Shown here in pieces: positions 8,225 to 15,676 of a stretch of DNA of 54,734 nucleotides. Made by a program: the position numbers and the translations under genes. Below the pieces are notes generated by a model, which was not told where the DNA came from, searched no databases, and saw nothing but the letters and a program-made list of their open reading frames with translations. The stretch's first letter is position 1. Each line of letters begins with the position of its first letter. Source of the stretch: Desulfocapsa sulfexigens (GTDB lineage: Bacteria; Desulfobacterota; Desulfobulbia; Desulfobulbales; Desulfocapsaceae). The stretch lies in contig DQTH01000302.1 in NCBI GenBank assembly GCA_015662865.1, positions 1 through 54,734 of the forward strand, in the 5' to 3' direction.

Positions 8225-8896
8225 ATGTTACTCGCTGATTTCGGCACGTCCTACTGCAAACTACTCGACACTCAGTCAACTACAACAGTCCCCCGTCTGA
8301 TCGCTACCAGATCCATTGACAGGAGCATGAAAGTTGATATCGCCACCGGACATAATGGCAAGAGATATACCACTCACTATGTCAATGAGCTCACAGCACT
8401 TGCCAGAGGAGGATTAAGCCTGACCAGAGAACAATCCTTCACCCTGCTCGATTGTGGCAGTCGTGATATTAAATATGTTGTTTACGGTGATGGAAAGATT
8501 AAAGATATGGGATGGAATGCGGAATGTGGCGCCTCCATGGGGTTCACCATAGAGCTGCTTGAAAAATATTACACTCTTGATTTTTCTAAAATGGATGTTC
8601 CCAAAAGTTCTTTTTCTGTCACCTGTGGAGTTTTGGGGATGAGTCACATCTTTGATGCTGTAGTTACAGGGGCCAGTGAAGCAGAGGCCGTGGCCAAATT
8701 TGTTAAGGGTATTGCAATCAATGCCTACAACTTTGCCAAACAACCTGAAAAAATCTATCTTTCCGGTGGACTCTGCGACAATCCGCTTTTTGTAAATTCT
8801 TTTCCCTGTCCTGTGGTATCACTGGGCCGTTTTGTACTCCTGGAAGGTCTTCTGAATTCGCTTCACTTGCCTTCATTCAGCGATCTTCAACCATGA
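8225..8896 (+). CDS. HgdC/BadF-like ASKHA activase, short form
   Basis: 223 aa, slightly short for the roughly 260-aa activators of 2-hydroxyacyl-CoA dehydratases and benzoyl-CoA reductases. Visible motifs are phosphate loop 1 LLADFGTSYCKLL, phosphate loop 2 LLDCGSRDIKYV, and the adenosine motif IYLSGGLCDNP. Two cysteines stand where HgdC uses Cys pairs across the dimer to hold one [4Fe-4S]: NAECGASMG and SVTCGVLGMSH. It may therefore be an ATP-driven one-electron donor, probably to the HgdB-like protein upstream. The ribosome site GAGG lies 5 nt before ATG, 7 bp after the upstream stop. No acyl-CoA metabolic genes adjoin it, so the substrate is open. Confidence 0.7.
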   Translation: MLLADFGTSYCKLLDTQSTTTVPRLIATRSIDRSMKVDIATGHNGKRYTTHYVNELTALARGGLSLTREQSFTLLDCGSRDIKYVVYGDGKIKDMGWNAECGASMGFTIELLEKYYTLDFSKMDVPKSSFSVTCGVLGMSHIFDAVVTGASEAEAVAKFVKGIAINAYNFAKQPEKIYLSGGLCDNPLFVNSFPCPVVSLGRFVLLEGLLNSLHLPSFSDLQP

Positions 8897-8968
8897 TAAA
8901 AAAGACCTGATCAAATCCGATAGCCGAAAGACGTCAAAGAAACGCAGGCAAATTGCTCCGCTCGCCCA

Positions 8969-9730
8969 TTAAGAATAGTTCTTGCTCCACTGATTTAAAG
9001 CCACCTTTTCCTCATCTTCAAGAAGTTCAGCAACAGCAGAGAGAAGTGGGCCAATATCCTCTTTAGCCAGCATCTCAGGACTTAAATCCATTTGTTCGAA
9101 AGCATCTTCAACAAGAACAGCTCCTGCCGGACCGACCAGACCCATCAATTCATCATTCAATGCGGTTAAAAATTTATTTTGCTCCTGGCTGGACATCACC
9201 TCTTTCGATGCAGCTTCCTTTTCCTTTGCCACGCCTGCAAGCAATAATCGACAAATTCGGGTCAACACGGCAAGCTCAGACTGGCCGGACATTGCAATAA
9301 TCTGAGCAATATCTCGTTGCCCATCTATCAACAATGCCATTTTATAATCACTGGCATTAAGCTTTGCAGCGTTATTAAGTTTTTCCGGATCGACCTGAAA
9401 AATGACGTTGTCATCAGGAATTTTATCATTAATTATAGTAATATTTTTAAACGTCTTCTCCAGAAAAGAAAGAAGAGACATTGTGTCGATTGATGGGTCC
9501 GGGGTATAATTGGTATGATTCCCTTCCTGGAAGGTGGCCGATATACTGACCCAGCGCATACAGCTTGAAGCAGCGTCTTTTCCCTGTATGCTTTTTGTCT
9601 CAACCTGTTCAACAATCCCTTCTTTTATATAGAGTCGTGCCGTATCATCGTATTTATGGACGACTTCAAGTGTTCCGCTTTTTCCTTCAAAAACCAACGG
9701 TTTTAATATGGGTAACAGTGATTGATACAT
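8969..9730 (-). CDS. DUF4388-type protein, possibly regulatory
   Basis: 253 aa, soluble, no signal peptide. The first 90 or so residues (FEGKSGTLEVVHKYDDTARLYIKEGIVEQVET) resemble the DUF4388/PATAN-like domain common in deltaproteobacterial and myxobacterial signalling proteins. The last 60 (LMGLVGPAGAVLVEDAFEQM) resemble the small C-terminal domain that often accompanies it. The middle segment is helical. Function is unknown; such proteins usually work with receiver domains or small GTPases in gliding, motility or polarity control. The start has GAGGA 10 nt upstream. It lies 348 bp beyond the repeat protein on the same strand and converges on the HgdC-like gene 72 bp away. Confidence 0.55.
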   Translation of the reverse strand: MYQSLLPILKPLVFEGKSGTLEVVHKYDDTARLYIKEGIVEQVETKSIQGKDAASSCMRWVSISATFQEGNHTNYTPDPSIDTMSLLSFLEKTFKNITIINDKIPDDNVIFQVDPEKLNNAAKLNASDYKMALLIDGQRDIAQIIAMSGQSELAVLTRICRLLLAGVAKEKEAASKEVMSSQEQNKFLTALNDELMGLVGPAGAVLVEDAFEQMDLSPEMLAKEDIGPLLSAVAELLEDEEKVALNQWSKNYS

Positions 9731-10078
9731 AAAATATGTTCCTCAAGGGAATAAGTGCTTAACACATCAAAAAGTATACTTCTCTAATGATCCCGATACG
9801 ATTTCACATTGTACTATTGAATAACTGGACTATAGGATATGACATATTTCCAGTCTGTTTCAAGGTAAAACGCATCCCGGCCAGTTTATTTTTCGTAACA
9901 GGTAACAGTAATCGATACCGATCTTATACCACTTACCGTTGAGTCTGTCTGTAGGGTTACGCTAGTGTCGCGTCAACGATGCTCTAACGCATCTTACTTG
10001 TTCTTTTTCTCGTTGCTATCCATCTGACTTCAAGAACATAGCGCCTGTCAGGAATAACAATTCCGGAGTCCCCCTTGC
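9731..10078. other. 348-bp intergenic stretch without gene
   Basis: Upstream region of the DUF4388-type gene (minus strand). I see no convincing ORF, tRNA or terminator. It contains one ACAGGTAA string (around 9899) like the core of the palindromic repeat family, but without its arms, and a weak GGAATtgttATTCC hairpin just after the four-repeat gene that lacks a T tract. A promoter must lie here if the DUF4388 gene is not read from upstream. Confidence 0.4.
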
Positions 10079-10855
10079 TCACAGAGGTCTTGAGTCCTCT
10101 CCTTTGCGGGGCAGATGTTTAATAAACACATCAATAATCTCCGTTGGTGGAGACTCACCATAAACCCTCTCATAGGCTTTACGAAACTGTAGAATTGTTG
10201 GAATGAGCCCATTAGAGACAGTTTTGGCAAAATTAATCTTTGCCTCAAAGTCTTTTCTATCCTGCTCATTGTCCTCAGGCGGAGGAGCGTCCTTAATGGT
10301 TTTTAAAAAAAATCCGGTTATTTCCTCCGTCGGAGGAGACCCAAACTGCTTTGTGTACTCTTTGCGCAGCTTTAATACTGTGGGATGATTTCCATAGGCA
10401 ATTTTCTTTGCAAAATCAAGCTGTACCTGTTTGTCTCCTTTTACTGGTCGTTCCCGGTGATCGCCTTGCACTCTTTGTAAAAAGTATTTTATCTGTTTTT
10501 CTGATGGCGGTTCATTGTATTCGCTAATGAACGCCTGACGAAATTTCAGGACGGTTGGATTATCATCACCAGCAACTTTATTAACCAGCTGTTTAAAATC
10601 AGACGTTGATACTTCCTTTTTTAGTTTTTTTTCCGATTTCCCAATATATGATAAATACTCTTCCACCTCTTCTTTGGGAATGTCAGCTATACCTATAAAA
10701 TATTTTATGAGATCTGGTCCAGGCAACTGACCGATTTCCTCCAGCACTTCATGGTGCAACTTGGCTAAAGATGGTCTGGGTAACTTAGCAGCAGCATTGG
10801 CAATCGACACCTGTACGTCCCAGAATCTGTTCTCTTTTCTTTCACCATTCAACAT
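10079..10855 (-). CDS. Four-repeat protein of unknown function
   Basis: 258 aa, acidic/basic mixed, no signal peptide or membrane segment. I do not recognise the family. Three clear repeats of about 42 residues lie near residues 87-130, 148-188 and 209-249. Each has the pattern F-x-K-x(3-6)-P-T-[VI]-L-[KQ]-[FL]-R-[KQ]-x-[YF], then P-[ST]-E-x-[IE]-I and an aromatic-rich helix (KYFLQRV, GFFLKTI, DVFIKHL). A fourth degenerate copy is at about 17-58 (PSLAKLHHEV...GPDLIKYFIGIA). Charged linkers of about 20 residues separate the units. Each looks like a small helical module, possibly protein- or nucleic-acid-binding. It is 53 bp downstream of the Cache-HAMP sensor, likely cotranscribed. Confidence 0.6.
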   Translation of the reverse strand: MLNGERKENRFWDVQVSIANAAAKLPRPSLAKLHHEVLEEIGQLPGPDLIKYFIGIADIPKEEVEEYLSYIGKSEKKLKKEVSTSDFKQLVNKVAGDDNPTVLKFRQAFISEYNEPPSEKQIKYFLQRVQGDHRERPVKGDKQVQLDFAKKIAYGNHPTVLKLRKEYTKQFGSPPTEEITGFFLKTIKDAPPPEDNEQDRKDFEAKINFAKTVSNGLIPTILQFRKAYERVYGESPPTEIIDVFIKHLPRKGEDSRPL

Positions 10856-10908
10856 TTAACTCACATATAAAAGTAATTCTTTACTCTTCCTCGTTAAGGA
10901 AAACAAGC

Positions 10909-12099
10909 TTATTGCTTCTTCTTTCGTTTCAGCAGGATAATCATTGATTTTCTCAAACGTTCAATGGATTCAGCTAATAGTTTGGTTTCATCTTTTGTGT
11001 TCACTGAAATGGGAGAATCCAGTTTTCCTTTGCTCATATCGAGTGTAGCTTCAGTCAGATAGACAAGAGGTTTAGTAATTGATTTTGCAAGACCAATGGC
11101 CAAAAACAAAGTTGCAAGGAAAACAATTACGCCGATGAGTACAAAAATATTTCGAAATGTTGTAACAGACTTGAGAACTTCCTTAGTCTGGGCTACATCA
11201 ACTATACTGCCAATCATTTTACTTTTATCTTTGCCGAGAAAAACCGGAGTAGCAGCAATAATATGCTCTCCCTGAGAAACTATACTTGCACTTTTTGATC
11301 CAACAATCTGGCTTCCCAATTCAGGGTAATCCTTTTTAAAAGTATGGCCGGAATCAAGATCAGAAGGCCCACCCCATACCTTGTCGCTGGCCGGGTTTGA
11401 ATAGTAAAAGCCATTATTATCAATGAAAAAAATCTGTTCGCTACTGGTATTCTCCCGGTAAACAAGTTCGAGAAAGTTCTCTGCCATTACATTAAACAAT
11501 ACAATTCCCTGTAATTTGTCATTGTGATCATAGACTGGGGTTCCATATCGAATAACCGGTCGAAGAGGACGTTCCACCTCTCCTCTTTCCCGATTGAGAT
11601 CAAGTGGAGAAATCATCATCTTGCCAGCGGCCAACTTTGCAGTATCTGCAAAATAATATCTCTTCTTCTTATTTTGTAATCTGTCTTCTGAGACAATTAC
11701 ACTTTTCCCTACATTTCGGTCCACCCTGACAACTTCCATTCCCTCTGCATTTAAAAAACGAACCTGATGGTAAATTTTCTTATGCTTGGAAAAAGCCAGA
11801 AAATCCTTTTCAAGGTTTTCAATGGCTGTAGATGTGGAGAAAACAGAATTTCTATCAATATTTTCAGCTACATTGCTCAATGTCACGGAATCACGCAGAT
11901 AAAACAGATCATTGGCAACACTCTTGAGAAAATCTTCAATTTCAAAAGAAATAAGCGACACTTTATCATTCAATTTACCGATACTGGCAGACTCAAGTGA
12001 CTTACTGATACTGGTCACACCGTAGCCCCCAAGAACAATAAGAGGAATCAGTGAAACCAGAATAAATGAAAGTAAGAGCCTGTTTCTAATTTTATTCAT
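10909..12099 (-). CDS. Cache-HAMP membrane sensor lacking an output domain
   Basis: 396 aa. Membrane helix 1 at about residues 8-28 (LLLSFILVSLIPLIVLGG) is followed by a periplasmic region of about 290 residues with double-Cache features (RFLNAEGMEVVRVD, GTPVYDHNDKLQGIVLF, IFFIDNNGFYYSNP). Membrane helix 2 is at about 318-341, then a HAMP domain (SITKPLVYLTEATLDMSKGKL). The protein ends about 20 residues after HAMP with a KRKKKQ tail. Chemoreceptors, kinases and cyclases with this front end continue with a signalling domain, but none is present and no frameshifted continuation is visible downstream. The ribosome site GGAG lies 8 nt before ATG. It may signal through the repeat protein encoded next. 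Confidence 0.8.
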   Translation of the reverse strand: MNKIRNRLLLSFILVSLIPLIVLGGYGVTSISKSLESASIGKLNDKVSLISFEIEDFLKSVANDLFYLRDSVTLSNVAENIDRNSVFSTSTAIENLEKDFLAFSKHKKIYHQVRFLNAEGMEVVRVDRNVGKSVIVSEDRLQNKKKRYYFADTAKLAAGKMMISPLDLNRERGEVERPLRPVIRYGTPVYDHNDKLQGIVLFNVMAENFLELVYRENTSSEQIFFIDNNGFYYSNPASDKVWGGPSDLDSGHTFKKDYPELGSQIVGSKSASIVSQGEHIIAATPVFLGKDKSKMIGSIVDVAQTKEVLKSVTTFRNIFVLIGVIVFLATLFLAIGLAKSITKPLVYLTEATLDMSKGKLDSPISVNTKDETKLLAESIERLRKSMIILLKRKKKQ

Positions 12100-12476
12100 T
12101 GTGCATTCTCCACAAAATCTCCCAGTAAAGGTTAGAAGTATAATTTCACTATATTTTCAAAGGATTGGTCGTTTGCAGTAGCAACCTCAACATGGTCTGC
12201 CTACTGCTCACAACTATCAATATTGTACAGTACACATATGAAGTTTATCAAATTGCCTAAAAGGAATCAATACTGTTTGCAAGTATTTATATACTCTTTA
12301 TTTTTATCTGGAAGATAATTCCTAATCACCTCACGGATGGCTACTGATCAGACCTTAAAACACGCTGTCATCAAGTTTATCTGCCGCCAATCATATACTG
12401 ATCGTTCCGCTCTATTTGAGCATAAGATTCAACACACACCCCGCAAGGGGGTATAAACACCCCACAAGGAAATATT
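12100..12476. other. 377-bp intergenic leader of the Cache-HAMP gene
   Basis: AT-rich gap upstream of the minus-strand sensor gene and downstream of the transporter operon terminator. It must hold the sensor promoter, but I cannot name -35/-10 boxes with confidence. A short CCCC-GCAA-GGGG hairpin (about 12440-12451) has no T tract on either side. No ORF or RNA gene is supported. Confidence 0.4.
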
Positions 12477-12549
12477 AGTATTTTATGAGAATATTTTCTT
12501 TGAAAAAACAGGTAAGCCTAGACTCCGAGAAATTATTCTGTAAGGTACT
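12477..12549. repeat. Palindromic repeat, second copy
   Basis: Imperfect palindrome with arms AGTATTTTATGAGAATATTTTC and GAGAAATTATTCTGTAAGGTACT. It aligns ungapped with the third palindrome before crcB (5903-5980), sharing GAATATTTTCTT, AAAAAACAGGTAAGC and a CGAGAAA right arm. The two loci are unrelated, so the shared sequence marks a dispersed element rather than a gene-specific operator. Confidence 0.65.
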
Positions 12550-12570
12550 AAGTACTAACAATCCAGAAAC

Positions 12571-12604
12571 AAAAAAAGGCACTCTCCATTACCTGGAGAG
12601 TGCC
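12571..12604 (-). terminator. Intrinsic terminator of the binding-protein/symporter operon
   Basis: On the minus strand a perfect 10-bp stem GGCACTCTCC/GGAGAGTGCC with a 7-nt loop is followed by TTTTTTT. It lies 23 bp after the stop of the 93-aa gene, closing the operon. Confidence 0.93.
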
Positions 12605-12627
12605 ACAATACCGGAGCAAAGCAGTTG

Positions 12628-12909
12628 CTATAGTCTTGATTCTTCGATGAAAAGTTTGTTTTCTTCGATAATCTCAGTTGCGATATTAACTGCTTCCTGA
12701 AGATCTTTAATGCCGCCTCGAATAAAACTGTCGCGTAGCCGGATCATGTACTCGAGATTGCCTTCTTTGTCGGCAATTGTCTGAATAAACAGACTCATGC
12801 GGGAACCCAGACGAATATAATGGGCACTCTGCAGCTCCTTACCTTTATATGTCCACCGACCTGCCACATCATGTAACATAAAGTCGTGGATCTGTTTTGG
12901 AAATTCCAT
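12628..12909 (-). CDS. 93-aa protein of the transporter operon, unknown function
   Basis: Small soluble protein starting MEFPKQIH. The track start (MNKEKS) overlaps the symporter stop by 4 bp, but AAGGAG lies 6 nt before the internal ATG used here, so that start is preferred. I do not recognise the family. Notable segments are HDVAGRWTYKGKELQ, GSRMSLFIQTIADKEG and a C-terminal amphipathic helix ending EENKLFIEES. It is mixed alpha/beta and has no cysteine. Its position directly behind the symporter and before a strong terminator suggests an accessory or modulatory role in uptake. Nothing in the sequence shows the mechanism. Confidence 0.65.
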   Translation of the reverse strand: MEFPKQIHDFMLHDVAGRWTYKGKELQSAHYIRLGSRMSLFIQTIADKEGNLEYMIRLRDSFIRGGIKDLQEAVNIATEIIEENKLFIEESRL

Positions 12910-12923
12910 ACTTTTCTCCTTGT

Positions 12924-14261
12924 TCATGCAGTGGTAGGTACTTCAACACCATCCAATTCGGTTTTTTCTCTAATGGCACCCTCAGCGCGGCCAACAACAA
13001 CGGCTGCTGTAGCATCACCCCATACATTAATTGCTGTACGGAACTGGTCAAGTATACGGTCAATCGCAAGAATCAATCCAATTCCATCAAGTGGCAGACC
13101 GGCTGCGGTGAGAACAATACCCATAGTAACAAGACCGGCGCCGGGAATCGCGGCAGCACCTACTGCAGCAAGTGAGGCAGTAATAAAAATTACGATCTGG
13201 GTTCCGATGGTCAGGTCAATTCCCATGAGTTGGGCTATGAATATTACTGCCACTGATTCATACAGTGCAGTACCATCCATATTGATTGTTGCACCCAGAG
13301 GTAAAACAAAATTACCAATCCGTCCGTCAACTCCTGCCCGTTTTTCCAGGTTACTCATGGTCATGGGAAGTGTAGCAGCTGATGAGGCTGTGGACCAAGC
13401 AGTCATCATGGCAGGAGACAGAGCCTTCAACAGTCTGAATGGATTGTAGCGACCGAGCAGAAGCACAAGAATCGGCAAGGTTACAAATCCATGGATGAAC
13501 AGACCAAGCAGAACTGTTGCACCATACTTACCAAGGGCCTTCAGGGCCGGGAATCCAAGGTCCATGAAAATGGCAGTTACCAGCATAAAAATGGCATAAG
13601 GGGCAATTTCCATAACTGCCATGATCCCCCTCTGCATTATTCTGTCTATGCCGTGTATCACATTGGTCAGCGGTTCTGAATCTCTACCGACAATTGCAGC
13701 AAAAACAGCAAGAAAAATAGTAAAAAAGATAATCTGTAAAATATTTCCTTTGGCAAAGGCAGCTGCAGGATTTTTCGGAATCATATTCACAAATGTATCA
13801 ACGATAATGATTGTTGCACTTCGCTCACCAACACCTTGGCTGCTAACTTTTGCCGGTACTTCTGTTGAAATATTCAAGGCGGAAAGGGCTTCTTTATCAA
13901 TCCCCAAACCCGGGTTCATAATATTAACAACAATAAGTCCTGCAAGGACTGCAAGAGCTGTGGTCAACATATAGTAACCAATCGTTTTGCCGCCTATTTT
14001 ACCAAGAGTACGAACATCACCCAGATTTGCAACAGCCATATAGATTGATGCAAAAACCAGTGGCACAATCAGCATACGCAACAGGCGGATAAAAATATCA
14101 CCACCATACTTAAAAAAAGTTTTCATCATGAAGAGAGGGCCTTCAGAAATCCCCGGCCCAATTGTCATGTTTATCCAGATACCAAGACCGATACCTCCCA
14201 CAATTCCAATTAAGATCTTCCACTGAAGATCCAGTCCTTTTTTCTTTTTTGTCTCTGCCAT
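12924..14261 (-). CDS. Dicarboxylate/amino acid:cation symporter (DAACS, GltP/DctA type)
   Basis: 445 aa. MAETKKKK is chosen as start because GGAGGAG sits 6 nt before it; the track start is five codons earlier. About eight membrane helices plus two re-entrant hairpins are expected. Family signatures are present: the serine-rich hairpin STASSAATLPMTMSNL and the substrate-binding NMDGTALYESVAVIF. Members couple Na+ or H+ to uptake of C4-dicarboxylates, glutamate or aspartate; the choice here is not settled by sequence. The ribosome site lies within the end of the binding-protein gene, and the ATG follows that TGA by one base (TGATATG), so the two are coupled. The DctB/DctD-like regulators upstream favour a dicarboxylate or amino-acid substrate. 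Confidence 0.92.
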   Translation of the reverse strand: MAETKKKKGLDLQWKILIGIVGGIGLGIWINMTIGPGISEGPLFMMKTFFKYGGDIFIRLLRMLIVPLVFASIYMAVANLGDVRTLGKIGGKTIGYYMLTTALAVLAGLIVVNIMNPGLGIDKEALSALNISTEVPAKVSSQGVGERSATIIIVDTFVNMIPKNPAAAFAKGNILQIIFFTIFLAVFAAIVGRDSEPLTNVIHGIDRIMQRGIMAVMEIAPYAIFMLVTAIFMDLGFPALKALGKYGATVLLGLFIHGFVTLPILVLLLGRYNPFRLLKALSPAMMTAWSTASSAATLPMTMSNLEKRAGVDGRIGNFVLPLGATINMDGTALYESVAVIFIAQLMGIDLTIGTQIVIFITASLAAVGAAAIPGAGLVTMGIVLTAAGLPLDGIGLILAIDRILDQFRTAINVWGDATAAVVVGRAEGAIREKTELDGVEVPTTA

Positions 14262-14262
14262 A

Positions 14263-15177
14263 TCAGTCTCCTCCATAATAATCTTCGTTGAGATTGTAGC
14301 TTCGGGTTACCACCTTGGATGAAATCGGCAGGTATTTCCCAATGAACTGCTCAACTTGACCATTTGACTGAAGTTCCAGAACAAAAACATTCAGCAGGTT
14401 TAATAAATCCTGGTTCCCTTTACGTATTGCGATACCATAATAATCAGCTTTAAAAGGCGGATCGAGCACAACAACGCGGTATTGTGCTGTCTTTGAATTC
14501 TCTTTCAACCAGACTTTCAGAAAAATCTCATCATGCACCATGATATCAGCTTCTCCCTGAAGAGTAGCTTTGGCTGCATCTTCATTACTGGAATAGCTCT
14601 GCACTATTGCACCCGGAAAAAATTTTGGTATAGCTCGTTCCGGAGCCTTACCTCTGGTAACAGCAACTTTGAGCTGATTCATTTTTCCATTTGAGGAAAG
14701 TTCCTTGATAAGTGTTGTATAATCAGGGGCAGCCGATACTCCAAGGCGAACCGTACTCACTTTATTCAGCAGAATTGAAAGGCCGGTATAGAAATATGGA
14801 TCTGAAAAATCGATCACCCGGGCTCGATCAAAAGTAACACTCATCCCTGCCATGATCATATCAATCTGATTATTTTCCAACATCGGAATGAGTTCCGAAA
14901 ATGATTTTGGCACAATAATCTTTACTTCTACACCTAATTTTTTGGCGAGCAGAGTGGCAATATCGATATCAACACCTGCCTGCTGGCCGTCCTTCACAAA
15001 GGAAAAAGGTTTAAACAAAGGGTTAACACCAACTCTTAGAACTTTGGTCTGTAGTATTCCAGACAGAGTTGGCGAACTGTGTTGTGCCTCCTGGGCTGAC
15101 AATCCGGTTGCCGACATTATTATAAAAAATAATGCGATAACCAGTAATTGTACTCCACAACGACTGGTGTGTTTCAT
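14263..15177 (-). CDS. Periplasmic solute-binding protein, family 3
   Basis: 304 aa. It has a Sec signal peptide (basic start, hydrophobic VIALFFIIMSATG, likely cleavage after GLSA). The family-3 fold follows: LRVGVNPLFKPFSF, GVDIDIATLLAKKLGVEV, LIPMLENNQIDMIMAGMSVT and RARVIDFSDPYF. Relatives bind polar amino acids for ABC importers, but no ABC permease or ATPase is nearby. Instead it is translationally coupled to a secondary symporter. It may deliver substrate, act as an extracytoplasmic sensor for the DctB-like kinase, or serve a distant ABC system. The leader is long and carries a sigma-54 promoter candidate about 210 bp upstream. Confidence 0.9.
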   Translation of the reverse strand: MKHTSRCGVQLLVIALFFIIMSATGLSAQEAQHSSPTLSGILQTKVLRVGVNPLFKPFSFVKDGQQAGVDIDIATLLAKKLGVEVKIIVPKSFSELIPMLENNQIDMIMAGMSVTFDRARVIDFSDPYFYTGLSILLNKVSTVRLGVSAAPDYTTLIKELSSNGKMNQLKVAVTRGKAPERAIPKFFPGAIVQSYSSNEDAAKATLQGEADIMVHDEIFLKVWLKENSKTAQYRVVVLDPPFKADYYGIAIRKGNQDLLNLLNVFVLELQSNGQVEQFIGKYLPISSKVVTRSYNLNEDYYGGD

Positions 15178-15386
15178 GGTACCTCCTTTTGAAAAAAAAT
15201 AATTATTTCATCATGTTGTACTGTACGAACCGAAACGCCCCTCAGACAGCAATCCACACACAATGCTCGCGATCTGACAGTAAAAAAAGGACTGAACAAA
15301 GAGTTACAGCCAAAAAATAATACAAGATGACAAGATGATTCGGTTTCCCGTAGCCTGGGTAAATCCCGAGCGGCTATTCTCAACAG

Positions 15387-15402
15387 AGCAAAATAGATAC
15401 CA
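15387..15402 (-). promoter_or_regulatory. Candidate sigma-54 promoter for the uptake operon
   Basis: The minus strand reads TGGTATCTATTTTGCT, matching TGGYAY-N5-TTGCW with the required 10 nt between the GG and GC dinucleotides. A short dyad GTTTG-N7-CAAAC lies immediately upstream. It sits 210 bp before the binding-protein ATG, and the adjacent gene encodes a sigma-54 activator. The remaining gap (15178-15637) shows no ORF. Confidence 0.6.
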
Positions 15403-15637
15403 GTTTGTCCTGTGCAAACCTGTTTATTTTATTAAGAAAACTCTTGACAGAGAATGGACTAGGAGGACTGCTGGAGGTTCTTTTATGAATGGACGGAAAC
15501 TCAACGAATAAAAGAGATCGTTCGGTCAGCAAAGACTTTCATGTGAAGGATTGATTCAGGAAATCAGAATCGAAAAAATGGAAAGAGAGGAATATACACT
15601 GCAGCAGAGGACAAAACCCTGGGTAAGCGCGGGGAAC

Positions 15638-15672
15638 TTTTGACCCATTGCCACTTCAGCGATGGGTCAAAA
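15638..15672. other. Long symmetric stem-loop after the dctD-like gene
   Basis: TTTTGACCCAT...ATGGGTCAAAA forms an 11-bp perfect stem, extendable by ATTGC/GCGAT with one wobble. It begins 4 bp after the dctD-like stop. In both directions the run after the stem is A rather than T, so it is not a classical intrinsic terminator. It could be a Rho-independent stop of weak type, an RNA stabiliser, or an upstream binding dyad for the response regulator about 240 bp from the sigma-54 promoter. Confidence 0.55.
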
Positions 15673-15676
15673 TGGT

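Noticed and set aside
12485-12700. Plus-strand 71-aa ORF
   Set aside because: Composed of the palindromic repeat, the terminator hairpin and antisense to the 93-aa gene.
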